Source: Acidovorax soli (GTDB lineage Bacteria > Pseudomonadota > Gammaproteobacteria > Burkholderiales > Burkholderiaceae_C). From it: 64,000 bases of DNA. The stretch lies in assembly GCF_900107605.1 (NCBI RefSeq), contig NZ_FNQJ01000006.1, positions 93,877 to 157,876 of the forward strand, written 5' to 3'. Shown here one piece after another: positions 19,057 through 30,212 of this stretch (the first letter of the stretch is position 1; the number at the start of each line of letters is the position of its first letter). The notes beneath the pieces were generated by a model. It was not told the origin of the DNA. It ran no database searches and saw only the letters and a list, made by a program, of their open reading frames with translations. Both the position numbers and the translations under genes were made by a program.

Positions 19057-20483
19057 AACACGCGATTCGCCACATCCATTTCGTCGGCCTGGGCGGCGCC
19101 GGCATGAGCGGCATCGCCGAGGTGCTGTTCAACCTGGGCTACCGCATCTCGGGCTCTGACCTGGCCGACAGCGCCACACTGCGCCGTTTGCAAGCGCTGG
19201 GCATCCAGACCTGCCTGGGCCATGCGGCGGCCCACATCGAAGGCGCGGACGCCGTGGTCACCTCCACCGCCGTCACGGCCGACAACCCCGAGGTGCTGGC
19301 TGCGCGCGAGAAGAAGATTCCCGTGGTGCCCCGCGCGCTCATGCTGGCCGAACTCATGCGCCTCAAGCAGGGCATCGCCATTGCCGGCACGCACGGCAAG
19401 ACCACTACCACCAGCCTGGTGACCAGCGTGCTGGCCGAGGCGGGGCTCGATCCCACCTTCGTGATCGGCGGGCGCCTGAACAGCGCGGGCGCCAATGCCA
19501 AGCTGGGCAGCGGCGACTACATCGTGGTGGAGGCCGACGAGTCCGATGCGTCCTTCCTCAACCTGCTGCCCGTGATGGCGGTGGTGACCAATATCGACGC
19601 CGACCACATGGAGACCTACGGGCACGATTTCGGCCGGCTCAAGAAGGCGTTCATCGATTTCCTGCACCGCATGCCTTTCTATGGCACCGCCATTCTGTGC
19701 GTGGACAGCCCGGCGGTGCGCGACATCCTGCCCAGCGTGACCTGCCCTGTCACCAGCTACGGCTTCTCCGAGGATGCCCAGGTGCGCGCCATCAACGTGC
19801 GGGCCGATGCCGGCCAGATGCGCTTCACGGTGCAGCGGCGCAACGGCGTCACGCTGCCCGACATGGAAGTGGTGCTCAACCTGGCGGGCGAGCACAACGT
19901 GCTCAACGCCCTGTCGGCCATTGCGGTGGCCGTGGAGCTGAACATCCCCGACGACGCCGTGCAGCGCGCGCTGGCCGGCTTCAAGGGCGTGGGGCGGCGC
20001 TTTCAGCGCTATGGCGACCTGCCCGCCAAGGGCGGTGGCCAGTTCACCGTGATCGACGACTACGGCCACCACCCCGTCGAGATGGCCGCCACGCTGGCGG
20101 CGGCGCGCGGTGCCTTCCCCGGGCGGCGCCTGGTGCTGGCCTTCCAGCCGCACCGCTACAGCCGCACGCGCGACTGCTTCGAGGATTTCGTCAAGGTCAT
20201 CGGTTCGGCCGACGCCGTGCTGCTCACCGAGGTGTACGCCGCTGGTGAAGCCCCCGTGGTGGCCGCCGATGGCCGCTCGCTGGCGCGCGCGCTGCGTGTG
20301 GCGGGCCGGGTGGAGCCACTTTTTGTCGACAGCGTGACCGACATGCCCCAGGTCATTGCCGACAACGCCAAAGACGGCGACGTGGTGATGTGCATGGGCG
20401 CGGGGACCATCGGTGCCGTGCCCGGAAAAATCGTTGAAATGCTACAAAATAATGAGCTACTGTCGCAGGCAGGGAAAGCGTAA
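19053..20483 (+). CDS. murC: UDP-N-acetylmuramate--L-alanine ligase MurC
   Basis: First Mur ligase of the pathway; it adds L-Ala to UDP-MurNAc. The N-terminal [17 protein letters not shown] binds the nucleotide sugar, the ATP loop [10 protein letters not shown] begins at residue 112, and DDYGHHPVE is the C-terminal-domain motif. 476 residues. The C-terminal tail ([18 protein letters not shown]) is encoded by an R1-like stretch (20441-20480). Overlaps murG by 4 bases and ddl by 1 (TAATG). Confidence 0.97.
   Translation: MKHAIRHIHFVGLGGAGMSGIAEVLFNLGYRISGSDLADSATLRRLQALGIQTCLGHAAAHIEGADAVVTSTAVTADNPEVLAAREKKIPVVPRALMLAELMRLKQGIAIAGTHGKTTTTSLVTSVLAEAGLDPTFVIGGRLNSAGANAKLGSGDYIVVEADESDASFLNLLPVMAVVTNIDADHMETYGHDFGRLKKAFIDFLHRMPFYGTAILCVDSPAVRDILPSVTCPVTSYGFSEDAQVRAINVRADAGQMRFTVQRRNGVTLPDMEVVLNLAGEHNVLNALSAIAVAVELNIPDDAVQRALAGFKGVGRRFQRYGDLPAKGGGQFTVIDDYGHHPVEMAATLAAARGAFPGRRLVLAFQPHRYSRTRDCFEDFVKVIGSADAVLLTEVYAAGEAPVVAADGRSLARALRVAGRVEPLFVDSVTDMPQVIADNAKDGDVVMCMGAGTIGAVPGKIVEMLQNNELLSQAGKA
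20441..20480 (+). repeat. Degenerate R1 repeat at the 3' end of murC
   Basis: GCTACAAAATAATGAGCTAC followed by TGTCGCAGG and GGGAAAGCG keeps the R1 order of GCTAC, A/T-rich core, AGCTAC and an AAGCG block. It encodes the last 13 residues of MurC. A by-eye match to a degenerate copy. Confidence 0.35.
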
Positions 20484-21496
20484 TGAATACATTTGGTTCC
20501 AATATTGATGCGCGTGCACTGGGCAAGGTGGCGGTGCTGATGGGCGGCGCGTCGGCCGAGCGCGATGTGTCGCTGATGTCCGGCCGCGGCGTGCTGCAGG
20601 CACTGCGCTCGCGCGGCGTGGATGCCCACGCGTTCGACCCCGCGCACAGCGATCTGGGCGAACTCCAGCGCGGCGGCTATGACCGTTGCTTCATTGCCCT
20701 GCACGGGCGCCATGGCGAAGACGGCACGGTGCAGGGTGCGCTGGAATTGCTGGGCATTCCGTACACCGGCCCTGGCGTGATGGCGTCCAGCATGTCGATG
20801 GACAAGATCATGACCAAGCGCATCTGGCGCGCCGAAGGGCTGCCCACGCCCGACTGGCGTCTCGTGGCCAGCACCGAGGAAACCGCGCAGGCCCTGCAGG
20901 CGCTGGGCACGCCCATGATCGTCAAGCCGGCGCGCGAGGGCTCGACCCTCGGGCTGACCAAGGTCTCCACGCCCGAGGCGTGCGCGCAGGCCTATGCGCT
21001 GGCGTCGCGCTACGACCCCGAGGTGCTGTGCGAGCAATTCATCGAGGGCGACGAAACCACCTGTCCGGTGCTGGGCGAAGGCGCCGGTGCCTATGCCCTG
21101 CCGGTGATCCGCATCGTCGCGCCCCAGGGCAACTACGACTACCAGAACAAGTATTTCACCGACGACACGCAATACCACTGCCCGAGCGGCCTGCCCGAAG
21201 CCGAGGAGCGCGAGATCCAGCGCCTGGTGGTGCAGGCCTTCCGTTCGCTGGGCTGCCGTGGCTGGGCGCGGGCCGACATCATGATCCGCGCCAGTGACCG
21301 CAAGCCCTTTTTGCTGGAAATCAACACCTCGCCGGGCATGACCGGGCATTCGCTGGTGCCCATGTCGGCCCGCGCCCTGGGCATCAGTTACGAAAACCTG
21401 TGTGTGGGCGTGCTCGCCACGGCCACGCTGGACACGCCGCCGGGCGCCACGCTCAGCCCCGCGCAAGGCCAACCGCAGGAGACCACCGCGCCATGA
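20483..21496 (+). CDS. ddl: D-alanine--D-alanine ligase
   Basis: ATP-grasp enzyme that makes the D-Ala-D-Ala dipeptide used by MurF. Visible motifs: [17 protein letters not shown] at the N-terminus, [23 protein letters not shown], and the metal- and ATP-binding ending [18 protein letters not shown]. 337 residues, including a C-terminal Pro/Ala-rich tail a little longer than in E. coli DdlB. The position between murC and ftsQ corresponds to ddlB. The stop overlaps the ftsQ start by 4 bases. Confidence 0.97.
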   Translation: MNTFGSNIDARALGKVAVLMGGASAERDVSLMSGRGVLQALRSRGVDAHAFDPAHSDLGELQRGGYDRCFIALHGRHGEDGTVQGALELLGIPYTGPGVMASSMSMDKIMTKRIWRAEGLPTPDWRLVASTEETAQALQALGTPMIVKPAREGSTLGLTKVSTPEACAQAYALASRYDPEVLCEQFIEGDETTCPVLGEGAGAYALPVIRIVAPQGNYDYQNKYFTDDTQYHCPSGLPEAEEREIQRLVVQAFRSLGCRGWARADIMIRASDRKPFLLEINTSPGMTGHSLVPMSARALGISYENLCVGVLATATLDTPPGATLSPAQGQPQETTAP

Positions 21497-22284
21497 ACCA
21501 GTCGCTGCCCGCACCGCTGGACGTCAAGCTCATGAACCTGACCGCATCGGTCCTGTTCCTGTGCTGCGTCCTGCTGCTGCTGGCAGCGGGGACGCGCTGG
21601 GTGTTGCGCTACCCCGGTTTTTCGGTGGCGCGCATCGTGGTCCAGGGGGAGCTGGTGCACAACAACGCCGTGACCTTGCGGGCCAACGTAGCGCCGCAGC
21701 TGGTGGGCAACTTTTTCACCATCGACCTGCGCGCGGCGCGCGCCGCCTTCGAGCAGGCGCCCTGGGTGCGCAAGGCCCTGGTGCGGCGCGAATTCCCGCG
21801 CGGCCTGCGGGTGGTGCTGCAGGAACACGATGCCGCCGCCTACTGGGGGCCCGACACGGGCGCGGCACTGGTCAACCGCGAGGGCGAGGTGTTCGAGGCC
21901 AACGTGGGCGATGTGGAGCAAGAAGGCTTGCCCCGTCTGATGGGCCCCCAGGGCAGTTCGGCCGAAGTGCTGCGGATGCATGGCCTGCTGCAGCCGGTGT
22001 TCGAGCCGCTGGGCATGGCGGTGGAGGCGCTGGAGCTGACGGGGCGCGGTGGCTGGCGCGCCACGCTCGACAGCAACGCCGTGCTGGAGCTGGGGGGCGG
22101 CACGCCGCAGGAGGTGGTGGAGCGCACGCAGCGCTTCACCCGCACGCTGACGCAGGTGGCGGCGCAATACCGGCGCCGCGCCGACGCGCTGGAGTCGGCC
22201 GACCTGCGCCATGCCGGGGGCTACGCGCTGCGCCTGCGCGGGGTGACGACCGTGACCGCGGAAGCGGCCGCAAAGAAGAAATAG
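21493..22284 (+). CDS. ftsQ: Cell division protein FtsQ
   Basis: Bitopic divisome scaffold protein. With ATG at 21493 (ATGA overlap with ddl) it has 263 residues: a short cytoplasmic tail, one membrane segment (about residues 17-36, [18 protein letters not shown]) and a periplasmic POTRA domain ([20 protein letters not shown]), followed by the beta domain. A GTG start at 21400 inside ddl is not supported. FtsQ recruits FtsL and FtsB; FtsB is not encoded in this window. Confidence 0.95.
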   Translation: MNQSLPAPLDVKLMNLTASVLFLCCVLLLLAAGTRWVLRYPGFSVARIVVQGELVHNNAVTLRANVAPQLVGNFFTIDLRAARAAFEQAPWVRKALVRREFPRGLRVVLQEHDAAAYWGPDTGAALVNREGEVFEANVGDVEQEGLPRLMGPQGSSAEVLRMHGLLQPVFEPLGMAVEALELTGRGGWRATLDSNAVLELGGGTPQEVVERTQRFTRTLTQVAAQYRRRADALESADLRHAGGYALRLRGVTTVTAEAAAKKK

Positions 22285-22334
22285 CCGCGGGGAGCGGCCG
22301 CGACTGGACAGGACAACGAAGGGTAGACACTGAT

Positions 22335-23564
22335 ATGGCAAGAGAATACAAAGACGTGGTGGTGGGGCTGGACATCGGCACGGCCAAGGTCATGGCCGTG
22401 GTGGCCGAGGTGCTGCCCAATGGCGAACTCAAGCTGGCCGGCCTGGGCGTGGCGCCGAGCAATGGCCTCAAGCGCGGCGTGGTGGTGAACATCGATGCCA
22501 CGGTGCAGAGCATCCAGCAGGCGCTGAAAGAGGCCGAGCTGATGGCCGACTGCAAGATCCAGCGCGTCTATACCGGCATCACGGGCAGCCATATCCGGGG
22601 GCTCAACTCCAGCGGCATGGTGGCCGTGAAGGACAAGGAAGTCACCGCTGCCGACGTGGCCCGCGTGGTCGAGACGGCCAAGGCCATCAACATCAGCAGC
22701 GACCAGCGCCTCTTGCTGGTGGAGCCGCAGGAATTCGTGATCGATGGTCAGGATGTGAAAGAGCCCATCGGCATGAGCGGCATCCGCCTGGAGGCCAAGA
22801 TCCATATCGTGACCGGCGCCCAAAGTGCCGCCGAGAACATCATCAAGTGCGTGCGCCGCTGCGGCCTGGAAGTCGAGCAGCTCATGCTCAACCCGCTGGC
22901 CAGCAGCCAGGCCGTGCTGACCGACGACGAGCGCGAACTCGGCGTGGTGCTGGTGGACATCGGCGCCGGCACCACCGACGTGGCCATTTTCACCGGTGGC
23001 GCCATCCGCCACACCGCCGTGATCCCGATCGCCGGCGACCTGATCACCAGCGACATCGCCATGGCGCTGCGCACGCCCACGAAGGACGCCGAGGACATCA
23101 AGGTCGAAAGCGGCTACGCCAAGCAGTTGCTGGCCGACCCCGAGGCGCAGGTGGAAGTGCCTGGCCTGGGCGACCGCAGCCCGCGCATGTTGTCCAAGCA
23201 GGCGCTGGCCGGCGTGATCGAGCCGCGTGTCGAGGAGATCTTCTCGCTGGTGCAGCAGGTGGTGCGTGAGTCGGGTTACGAAGAAGTGCTGTCCTCTGGC
23301 ATCGTGCTCACGGGCGGCAGTTCGGTGATGCCCGGAATGATCGAACTGGGTGAAGATATTTTCCTGAAGCCCGTGCGCCGCGGCATCCCCAAGTATTCCA
23401 GCGCCCTGTCGGACATGGTGGCCCAGCCGCGTGCCGCCACCGTCATGGGCTTGCTCGAAGAGGCCCGGCTGGCGCGGCTGCGTGGCTTCAAGGTGGCGCA
23501 AAAGAGCGGGTCGATGAAGACCGCGTTCGGGCGCTTCAAGGATTTCATCGTGGGGAATTTCTGA
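22335..23564 (+). CDS. ftsA: Cell division protein FtsA
   Basis: Actin-like ATPase that tethers FtsZ to the membrane. Motifs: VGLDIGTAKVMAVV (phosphate 1), the 1C subdomain, VDIGAGTTDVAIF (phosphate 2) and LTGGSSVMPG (adenosine site). The C-terminal FGRFKDFIVGNF is an amphipathic membrane-targeting helix. The ATG at 22335 gives 409 residues, normal. It follows ftsQ after 50 bases without overlap; the gap may hold a ribosome site but no clear promoter. Confidence 0.97.
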   Translation: MAREYKDVVVGLDIGTAKVMAVVAEVLPNGELKLAGLGVAPSNGLKRGVVVNIDATVQSIQQALKEAELMADCKIQRVYTGITGSHIRGLNSSGMVAVKDKEVTAADVARVVETAKAINISSDQRLLLVEPQEFVIDGQDVKEPIGMSGIRLEAKIHIVTGAQSAAENIIKCVRRCGLEVEQLMLNPLASSQAVLTDDERELGVVLVDIGAGTTDVAIFTGGAIRHTAVIPIAGDLITSDIAMALRTPTKDAEDIKVESGYAKQLLADPEAQVEVPGLGDRSPRMLSKQALAGVIEPRVEEIFSLVQQVVRESGYEEVLSSGIVLTGGSSVMPGMIELGEDIFLKPVRRGIPKYSSALSDMVAQPRAATVMGLLEEARLARLRGFKVAQKSGSMKTAFGRFKDFIVGNF

Positions 23565-23712
23565 CCATGAAATATCCACTCTGGTTAGCGCGGGGAAGCC
23601 CTCATCTCCTGCCGCGTGAGCGATGGCGATGTACCGGACCGCCATGCTCTTCCACCCAACCCCCTTTTCCCATTTGGCAATTGCATACGAATCTAGAACC
23701 AGGAGCTCCAAC

Positions 23713-24954
23713 ATGACCATCGAAATGATCGAAGCCGAAGAATTCAACCAGGGCACCCAGATCAAGGTGATCGGCGTGGGCGGTGGCGGCAGCAATGCCG
23801 TCGAACACATGATTGCCCGCAGCGTGCAGGGCGTGGAGTTCGTCAGCGCCAACACCGACGCGCAGGCGCTCACCCGCAGCTCGGCCCATCGCACCATCCA
23901 GCTGGGCCAGAGCGGCCTGGGCGCGGGCAGCAAGCCCGACAAGGGGCGGGACGCTGCCGAGGCGGCGGTGGACGACATCCGTGCCGCCATCCAGGGCGCC
24001 CACATGCTGTTCATCACCGCGGGCATGGGCGGCGGCACGGGCACCGGCGCAGCGCCCGTGATCGCGCGCGTGGCCAAGGAAATGGGCATTCTCACCGTGG
24101 GCGTGGTCACCAAGCCCTTCGACTGGGAAGGCGGCCGCCGCATGACCAATGCCGACAACGGCCTGGCCGAACTCGAAGCCAATGTCGATTCGCTGATCGT
24201 GGTGCTCAACGAGAAGCTGCTCGAAGTGCTGGGCGATGACATCACCCAGGACGAAGCGTTTGCGCATGCCAACGACGTGCTGAAAAACGCCGTGGGCGGC
24301 ATTGCCGAGATCATCAACGAATACGGCCATGTGAACGTCGACTTCGAAGACGTGCGCACCGTGATGGGCGAACCCGGCAAGGCCATGATGGGCACGGCCA
24401 CCGCCAGCGGCCCCGACCGCGCCCGCATCGCTGCCGAGCAGGCCGTGGCCTGCCCGCTGCTCGAAGGCATCGATCTGTCGGGCGCCAAGGGCGTGCTGGT
24501 GCTGGTGACGGCCGCCAAGGGCAGCCTGAAACTGTCCGAGTCGCGCCTGGCCATGAGCACCATCAATGCCTACGCATCGCCTGATGCGCATGTCATCTAC
24601 GGCGCCGCCTACGACGACAGCCTGGGCGACGAGATCCGCGTCACCGTGGTGGCCACGGGCCTGTCGCGCCCCAACGCACGCCGCCAGCCCATTTCGGTGG
24701 TGCAGGGCGGCCTGCGCACCGGCACGGACAACATGGCCTACCAGATGCCCATGACTGTTGGCGGTGGCATGGGCGGTGCCGTCGGGGTGGCCGGTGGCAT
24801 GGTCGGTGGTTCCCAGGCCGATTACGGCGGCATGTCGGTGCCCAGCGTCTGGCGCACCAACCGCACGCAGGCGGCCGCCCGCGTGGATGCGCTCTCGTCG
24901 GGTGGCATGGACGATCTGGAGATCCCGGCTTTCCTGCGCAAGCAGGCGGATTGA
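23713..24954 (+). CDS. ftsZ: Cell division protein FtsZ
   Basis: Tubulin-like GTPase that forms the Z ring. The N-terminal IKVIGVGGGGSNAVEHMI and the tubulin signature GMGGGTGTGAAPVIA (near residue 105) are intact. The variable linker is Gly/Met-rich, and the C-terminal peptide DLEIPAFLRKQAD that binds FtsA and ZipA is complete. 413 residues from ATG at 23713, with AGGAG at 23701-23705. The 148-base gap after ftsA is large for this cluster, so a dedicated ftsZ promoter is likely there, though I could not define it. Confidence 0.98.
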   Translation: MTIEMIEAEEFNQGTQIKVIGVGGGGSNAVEHMIARSVQGVEFVSANTDAQALTRSSAHRTIQLGQSGLGAGSKPDKGRDAAEAAVDDIRAAIQGAHMLFITAGMGGGTGTGAAPVIARVAKEMGILTVGVVTKPFDWEGGRRMTNADNGLAELEANVDSLIVVLNEKLLEVLGDDITQDEAFAHANDVLKNAVGGIAEIINEYGHVNVDFEDVRTVMGEPGKAMMGTATASGPDRARIAAEQAVACPLLEGIDLSGAKGVLVLVTAAKGSLKLSESRLAMSTINAYASPDAHVIYGAAYDDSLGDEIRVTVVATGLSRPNARRQPISVVQGGLRTGTDNMAYQMPMTVGGGMGGAVGVAGGMVGGSQADYGGMSVPSVWRTNRTQAAARVDALSSGGMDDLEIPAFLRKQAD

Positions 24955-24965
24955 TCCGGTCCATC

Positions 24966-24991
24966 CCCCTGAGCGGCTGCGCCGCTCGGGG
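24966..24991 (+). terminator. Strong G/C hairpin after ftsZ (start of R2 repeat copy A)
   Basis: CCCC-T-GAGCGGC-TGC-GCCGCTC-GGGG forms an 11-bp hairpin with one bulge, 11 bases after the ftsZ stop. There is no T-run, so it is not a classical intrinsic terminator, but it may stabilise the ftsZ 3' end or slow polymerase. The same motif opens R2 copies B and C. Confidence 0.45.
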
Positions 24992-25147
24992 CAGCCCCCA
25001 GAGGTGGCTGCTCTTCGGGACCGTCCAAACCTGCGCAGGCAGGCTTGGAGCCGCGGCCCTCAGCCCCTTCTCTCGCCTCGCTACGCGCTCCGGAAAGGGG
25101 GACGATGCCCTCGCTGCGGGGCGGCCCTGGCGCGGTGTCTCTGGTCG
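24966..25147 (+). repeat. R2 repeat, copy A (ftsZ-lpxC gap)
   Basis: A G/C-rich dispersed repeat. It starts with CCCCTGAGCGGCTGCGCCGC and ends with the blocks AGGGGGACGATGCCC, TCGCTGCGGGGCGGCCC and GGTGTCTCTGG. Copies B (26171-26250) and C (37630-37720) share the opening hairpin and parts of the closing blocks. Copy A carries an extra middle stretch of about 80 bases. I see no gene in this 285-base gap apart from the lpxC promoter at its end. Confidence 0.65.
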
Positions 25148-25227
25148 GGATCGTGCCGGTTGGAAGCACTCCGTTTTCTATCAGGGTCATAGCAAGGGCC
25201 TGGGTGGCTTGTGCAGGGCTGGCCCAC

Positions 25228-25233
25228 TAAAAT
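25228..25233 (+). promoter_or_regulatory. Candidate -10 element (TAAAAT) abutting the lpxC start
   Basis: TAAAAT ends 6 bases before the lpxC ATG and no Shine-Dalgarno sequence is visible between them. If used, transcription would start at or next to the ATG, giving a leaderless mRNA. The -35 region is weak (TGGCTT at 25205-25210, spacing 17). Confidence 0.4.
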
Positions 25234-25239
25234 CCTCAG

Positions 25240-26163
25240 ATGCTTCAGCAACGCACCCTCAAGACGATCACCCGCGCTGTTGGCGTGGGGCTGCACAGCG
25301 GCCAGCGGGTCGAGTTGACCCTGCGGCCGGCACAGCCCGACACGGGCATCGTGTTTCGCCGCGTGGATCTGCCCCAGCCCGTGGACATCCCCATCTGCGC
25401 GACGGCGGTGACCGATACCCGCCTGGCATCGACCATTGGCACGGGCAATGCCAAGGTGCACACCGTGGAGCACCTGATGTCGGCCTGCGCCGGCCTCGGC
25501 ATCGACAATCTGTATGTGGACATCACGGCAGAAGAGGTCCCCATCCTCGACGGTTCCTCGGCATCGTTTGTCTTTCTGCTGCAAAGCGCAGGCATAGCGT
25601 TGCAGAACGCGCCGCGCCGCTTCATTCGCGTGACCCGGCCGGTCGAGGTGCGCCAGGGCGAGGGGGCCGCAGCCAAATGGGCAAGGCTCACGCCCTACCA
25701 TGGCTACAAGCTCAGTTTCGAGATCGATTTCGATCACCCGGCGGTCGACTCCACGGGCCAGCGGGTCGAGTTCGACCTGGGGACCGGCAACTACAGCCGT
25801 GACATTGCGCGCGCGCGCACCTTTGGCTTCACGCGCGACGTGGAAATGATGCGCTCCAGCGGCCTGGCGCTGGGCGGCGGGCTGGACAACGCCATCGTGA
25901 TGGACGACTACAAGGTGCTCAACAGCGACGGCTTGCGCTACGACGACGAGTTCGTCAAACACAAGATCCTTGACGCCATGGGCGACCTGTACCTGGTTGG
26001 CAAGCCCCTGCTGGCTGCCTACAGTGCCTTCCGTTCGGGCCACGCCATGAACAACCTGCTGTTGCGCGAGCTGCTGGCGCAGCGCGACGCCTGGGAAGAA
26101 GTGACGTTCGAGGACGAGCGCCAGGCGCCCAGCGGCTTCCTGCAACCCGCGCGGGCCTGGTGA
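25240..26163 (+). CDS. lpxC: UDP-3-O-acyl-N-acetylglucosamine deacetylase LpxC
   Basis: Zinc enzyme that catalyses the committed step of lipid A synthesis. Zinc ligands match the E. coli pattern: His78 in TVEHLMSA, and His241 and Asp245 in [10 protein letters not shown]. The N-terminal [20 protein letters not shown] and the stretch [14 protein letters not shown] are family features. 307 residues, normal. It is the last gene of the dcw block and probably has its own promoter, separated from ftsZ by R2 copy A. Confidence 0.97.
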   Translation: MLQQRTLKTITRAVGVGLHSGQRVELTLRPAQPDTGIVFRRVDLPQPVDIPICATAVTDTRLASTIGTGNAKVHTVEHLMSACAGLGIDNLYVDITAEEVPILDGSSASFVFLLQSAGIALQNAPRRFIRVTRPVEVRQGEGAAAKWARLTPYHGYKLSFEIDFDHPAVDSTGQRVEFDLGTGNYSRDIARARTFGFTRDVEMMRSSGLALGGGLDNAIVMDDYKVLNSDGLRYDDEFVKHKILDAMGDLYLVGKPLLAAYSAFRSGHAMNNLLLRELLAQRDAWEEVTFEDERQAPSGFLQPARAW

Positions 26164-26170
26164 ATATGAG

Positions 26171-26250
26171 ATCCCCCCTGAGCCGCTTCGCGGCTTCTCC
26201 CCAGGGGGAAGATACCCTCGCTGCGGGGTGGCCCTTGCCTGGCGTCCCTG
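26171..26250 (+). repeat. R2 repeat, copy B
   Basis: CCCCCCTGAGCCGCTTCGCG followed by GCTTCTCCCCAGGGGGAAG, CCCTCGCTGCGGGG, GGCCC and TGGCGTCCCTGG: the compact form of the repeat also seen at 24966 and 37630. The GAGCCGC-TTC-GCGGCTT hairpin is conserved in structure though its loop differs from copy A, which points to selection on the stem. Confidence 0.65.
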
Positions 26251-26292
26251 GCTTGCGCTGCGCAAGTTTTCGCCGCGCAGGGAGTCGCTGAA

Positions 26293-26469
26293 ATGCTGCT
26301 GTTTCGCTGGCTGGCCATGGCACTGCTGCTGGCTGCAGCGGTTTCCTTTGCGTTCTATGCCGGCACGGGCCAGGCGCGCTACAAGCGCTTTGGCCTGGTG
26401 GTGCTGAAGTGGACCCTCATCGCGACGGTCTTTTTCTTTGCCGTGCTGTTCATCGGGCGCCTGGCATGA
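26293..26469 (+). CDS. Small two-helix membrane protein, unknown function
   Basis: A 58-residue open frame. It has two hydrophobic segments (about residues 4-22, FRWLAMALLLAAAVSFAFY, and 34-54, around LVVLKWTLIATVFFFAVLFI) separated by a short basic loop (GQARYKR), consistent with an inner-membrane hairpin with the loop in the cytoplasm. AGGGAG lies 8 bases before the ATG, which supports translation. It sits between lpxC and the TPP riboswitch, just after R2 copy B. I do not recognise a named family. Confidence 0.72.
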   Translation: MLLFRWLAMALLLAAAVSFAFYAGTGQARYKRFGLVVLKWTLIATVFFFAVLFIGRLA

Positions 26470-26504
26470 AAACCGGCACGGCAGCAGCCGCCGCCGCGCT
26501 GGCC

Positions 26505-26510
26505 TATACT
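26505..26510 (+). promoter_or_regulatory. Candidate -10 element (TATACT) for the thiC transcript
   Basis: TATACT lies just before the TPP riboswitch, so transcription would begin near the 5' side of its P1 stem. The upstream region is G/C-rich and has no good -35 hexamer. Confidence 0.45.
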
Positions 26511-26515
26511 CGCGC

Positions 26516-28634
<2,119 letters not shown>

Positions 28635-28639
28635 CGGTT

Positions 28640-28692
28640 GCTACTAAAAAGAGCTTCTGGCGCTTTCTGTATAAGCGCTGGACGCTCTTTTT
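28640..28692. terminator. R1 repeat copy acting as bidirectional terminator between thiC and gspE
   Basis: AAAAAGAGC (28646-28654) pairs with GCTCTTTTT (28684-28692), with an inner GCGCTTT/AAGCGC pairing. The arms end in A- and T-runs, so the hairpin can terminate transcription from both sides. It sits exactly between the converging thiC and gspE genes. The whole segment (GCTACTAAAAAGAGCTTCTG, GCGCTTTCTGTATAAGCGCT, CTCTTTTT) follows the R1 layout. Confidence 0.7.
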
Positions 28693-28811
28693 GGCGAATG
28701 GCGCTTATGCCGTAGGTGCTTGCCGCTGTTGAACATGTCGCATTGCACGCCCGAACTTCCCGTGGCGGTACCGGGGTCCAACGGCGCCGGCCACCGGCGC
28801 GCACCTGGCGA

Positions 28812-30200
28812 TCAGTCCCTCGTCACCCGCACCACTTCTTCGCGGCTGGTGATGCCGGCGGCGATCAGGCGCTCCCCGTCGTCGCGCATCAGCGCCATGC
28901 CGTTGGCCAGTGCCGCGGCGCGGATGTCGGCCTCGGAAGCCTGGCTGTGGATTTGCGCGCGGATGGTGTCATTGGTCACCAGCATCTCGAACACCCCCGT
29001 GCGGCCCGCGTAGCCGGTCTGGCCGCAGGCGTCGCAGCCCTGGCCGGCGCAGTGGGGGCAGATCTTGCGCACCAGGCGCTGGGCCAGCACGCCCAGCAGG
29101 GACGAACTCAGCAGGAACGGCTCCACGCCCATGTCGGTCAGGCGCGTGACGGCGCTGGCGGCATCGTTGGTGTGCAGCGTGGCCAGCACCAGGTGGCCCG
29201 TGAGCGAGGCCTGAATGGCGATCTGCGCGGTTTCGAAATCGCGGATCTCGCCGATCATGATGATGTCCGGGTCCTGGCGCAGGATGGCGCGCAGGGCCTT
29301 GGCAAAGGTCAGCTCGATCTTGCTGTTGACCTGGGTCTGGCCCACGCCGGGCAGTTCGTACTCGATGGGGTCTTCCACCGTCATGATGTTGTTGCGCGTG
29401 GCGTCGAGTCGGCTCAGCGCGGCATACAGCGTGGTGGTCTTGCCCGATCCCGTGGGGCCGGTCACCAGCACGATGCCGTGGGGCTGGGCGATCAGGCTGG
29501 TGAAGCGCTGCAAGGTGTCCCCCTGCATGCCCACGGCTTCGAGGCTGATCTTGCTTTCGCTCTTGTCCAGCAGGCGCAGCACGGCGCGCTCGCCATGGGC
29601 GCTGGGCAGGGTGGACACGCGCACATCGATGGCCCGGGTACCCAGGCGCAGGCTGATGCGGCCGTCCTGCGGCAGGCGCTTTTCGGAAATGTCGAGGTCG
29701 GCCATGATCTTCAGGCGCGAGATCAGCGCTGCGTGCAGCGCGCGGTTGGGCTGCACCACCTCGCGCAGGCTGCCGTCCACGCGAAAGCGCACGCTGGAAT
29801 GGCGCTCGTAGGGCTCGATGTGGATGTCGCTGGCGCCATCGCGCGCGGCCTGCGTGAGCAGGGCGTTGAGCATGCGGATGATGGGCGCGTCGTCTGCCGT
29901 TTCCAGCAGGTCCTCCACGGCGGGCAGCTCCTGCATCATGCGCGAGAGATCGGCGTCGGATTCGACCTCGCTCACCACCGTGGCGGCGCTCGATTCACCC
30001 TGCGCATAGGCGGCGCTGATGCGCTGGGCCAGGCCATGGGCGTCGAGCGGCAGCAACTGCTGCACGGGGTGCTTGCGCAGCACCTCCGACAGCGCGCTGG
30101 CATTGGGCTGGGGGCCGTGCCACAGCACCAGCTGCTGGCCGTCGTCCTCCAGCAGCAACTGGGCGGTGCGCGCAAAGGCATAAGGCAGGGGATGGCGCAT
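28812..30200 (-). CDS. gspE: Type II secretion ATPase GspE
   Basis: Cytoplasmic hexameric ATPase that powers pseudopilus assembly. The Walker A motif GPTGSGKTT begins at residue 248 (Lys254). The Asp box, Walker B (IIMIGEIRD) and His box ([10 protein letters not shown]) follow. A tetra-Cys zinc element (CPHC...CDAC) is near residue 395. 462 residues, slightly shorter than typical at the N-terminal GspL-binding domain. It is the last gene of the - strand gsp set; its partner gspF is not found next to it. The stop of gspD lies 12 bases upstream. Confidence 0.96.
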   Translation of the reverse strand: MRHPLPYAFARTAQLLLEDDGQQLVLWHGPQPNASALSEVLRKHPVQQLLPLDAHGLAQRISAAYAQGESSAATVVSEVESDADLSRMMQELPAVEDLLETADDAPIIRMLNALLTQAARDGASDIHIEPYERHSSVRFRVDGSLREVVQPNRALHAALISRLKIMADLDISEKRLPQDGRISLRLGTRAIDVRVSTLPSAHGERAVLRLLDKSESKISLEAVGMQGDTLQRFTSLIAQPHGIVLVTGPTGSGKTTTLYAALSRLDATRNNIMTVEDPIEYELPGVGQTQVNSKIELTFAKALRAILRQDPDIIMIGEIRDFETAQIAIQASLTGHLVLATLHTNDAASAVTRLTDMGVEPFLLSSSLLGVLAQRLVRKICPHCAGQGCDACGQTGYAGRTGVFEMLVTNDTIRAQIHSQASEADIRAAALANGMALMRDDGERLIAAGITSREEVVRVTRD

Positions 30201-30212
30201 GGTGGTGCCGCC

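Noticed and set aside
24955..25239. Short open frames between ftsZ and lpxC
   Set aside because: They lie inside R2 repeat copy A, have no ribosome sites and no conserved sequence.
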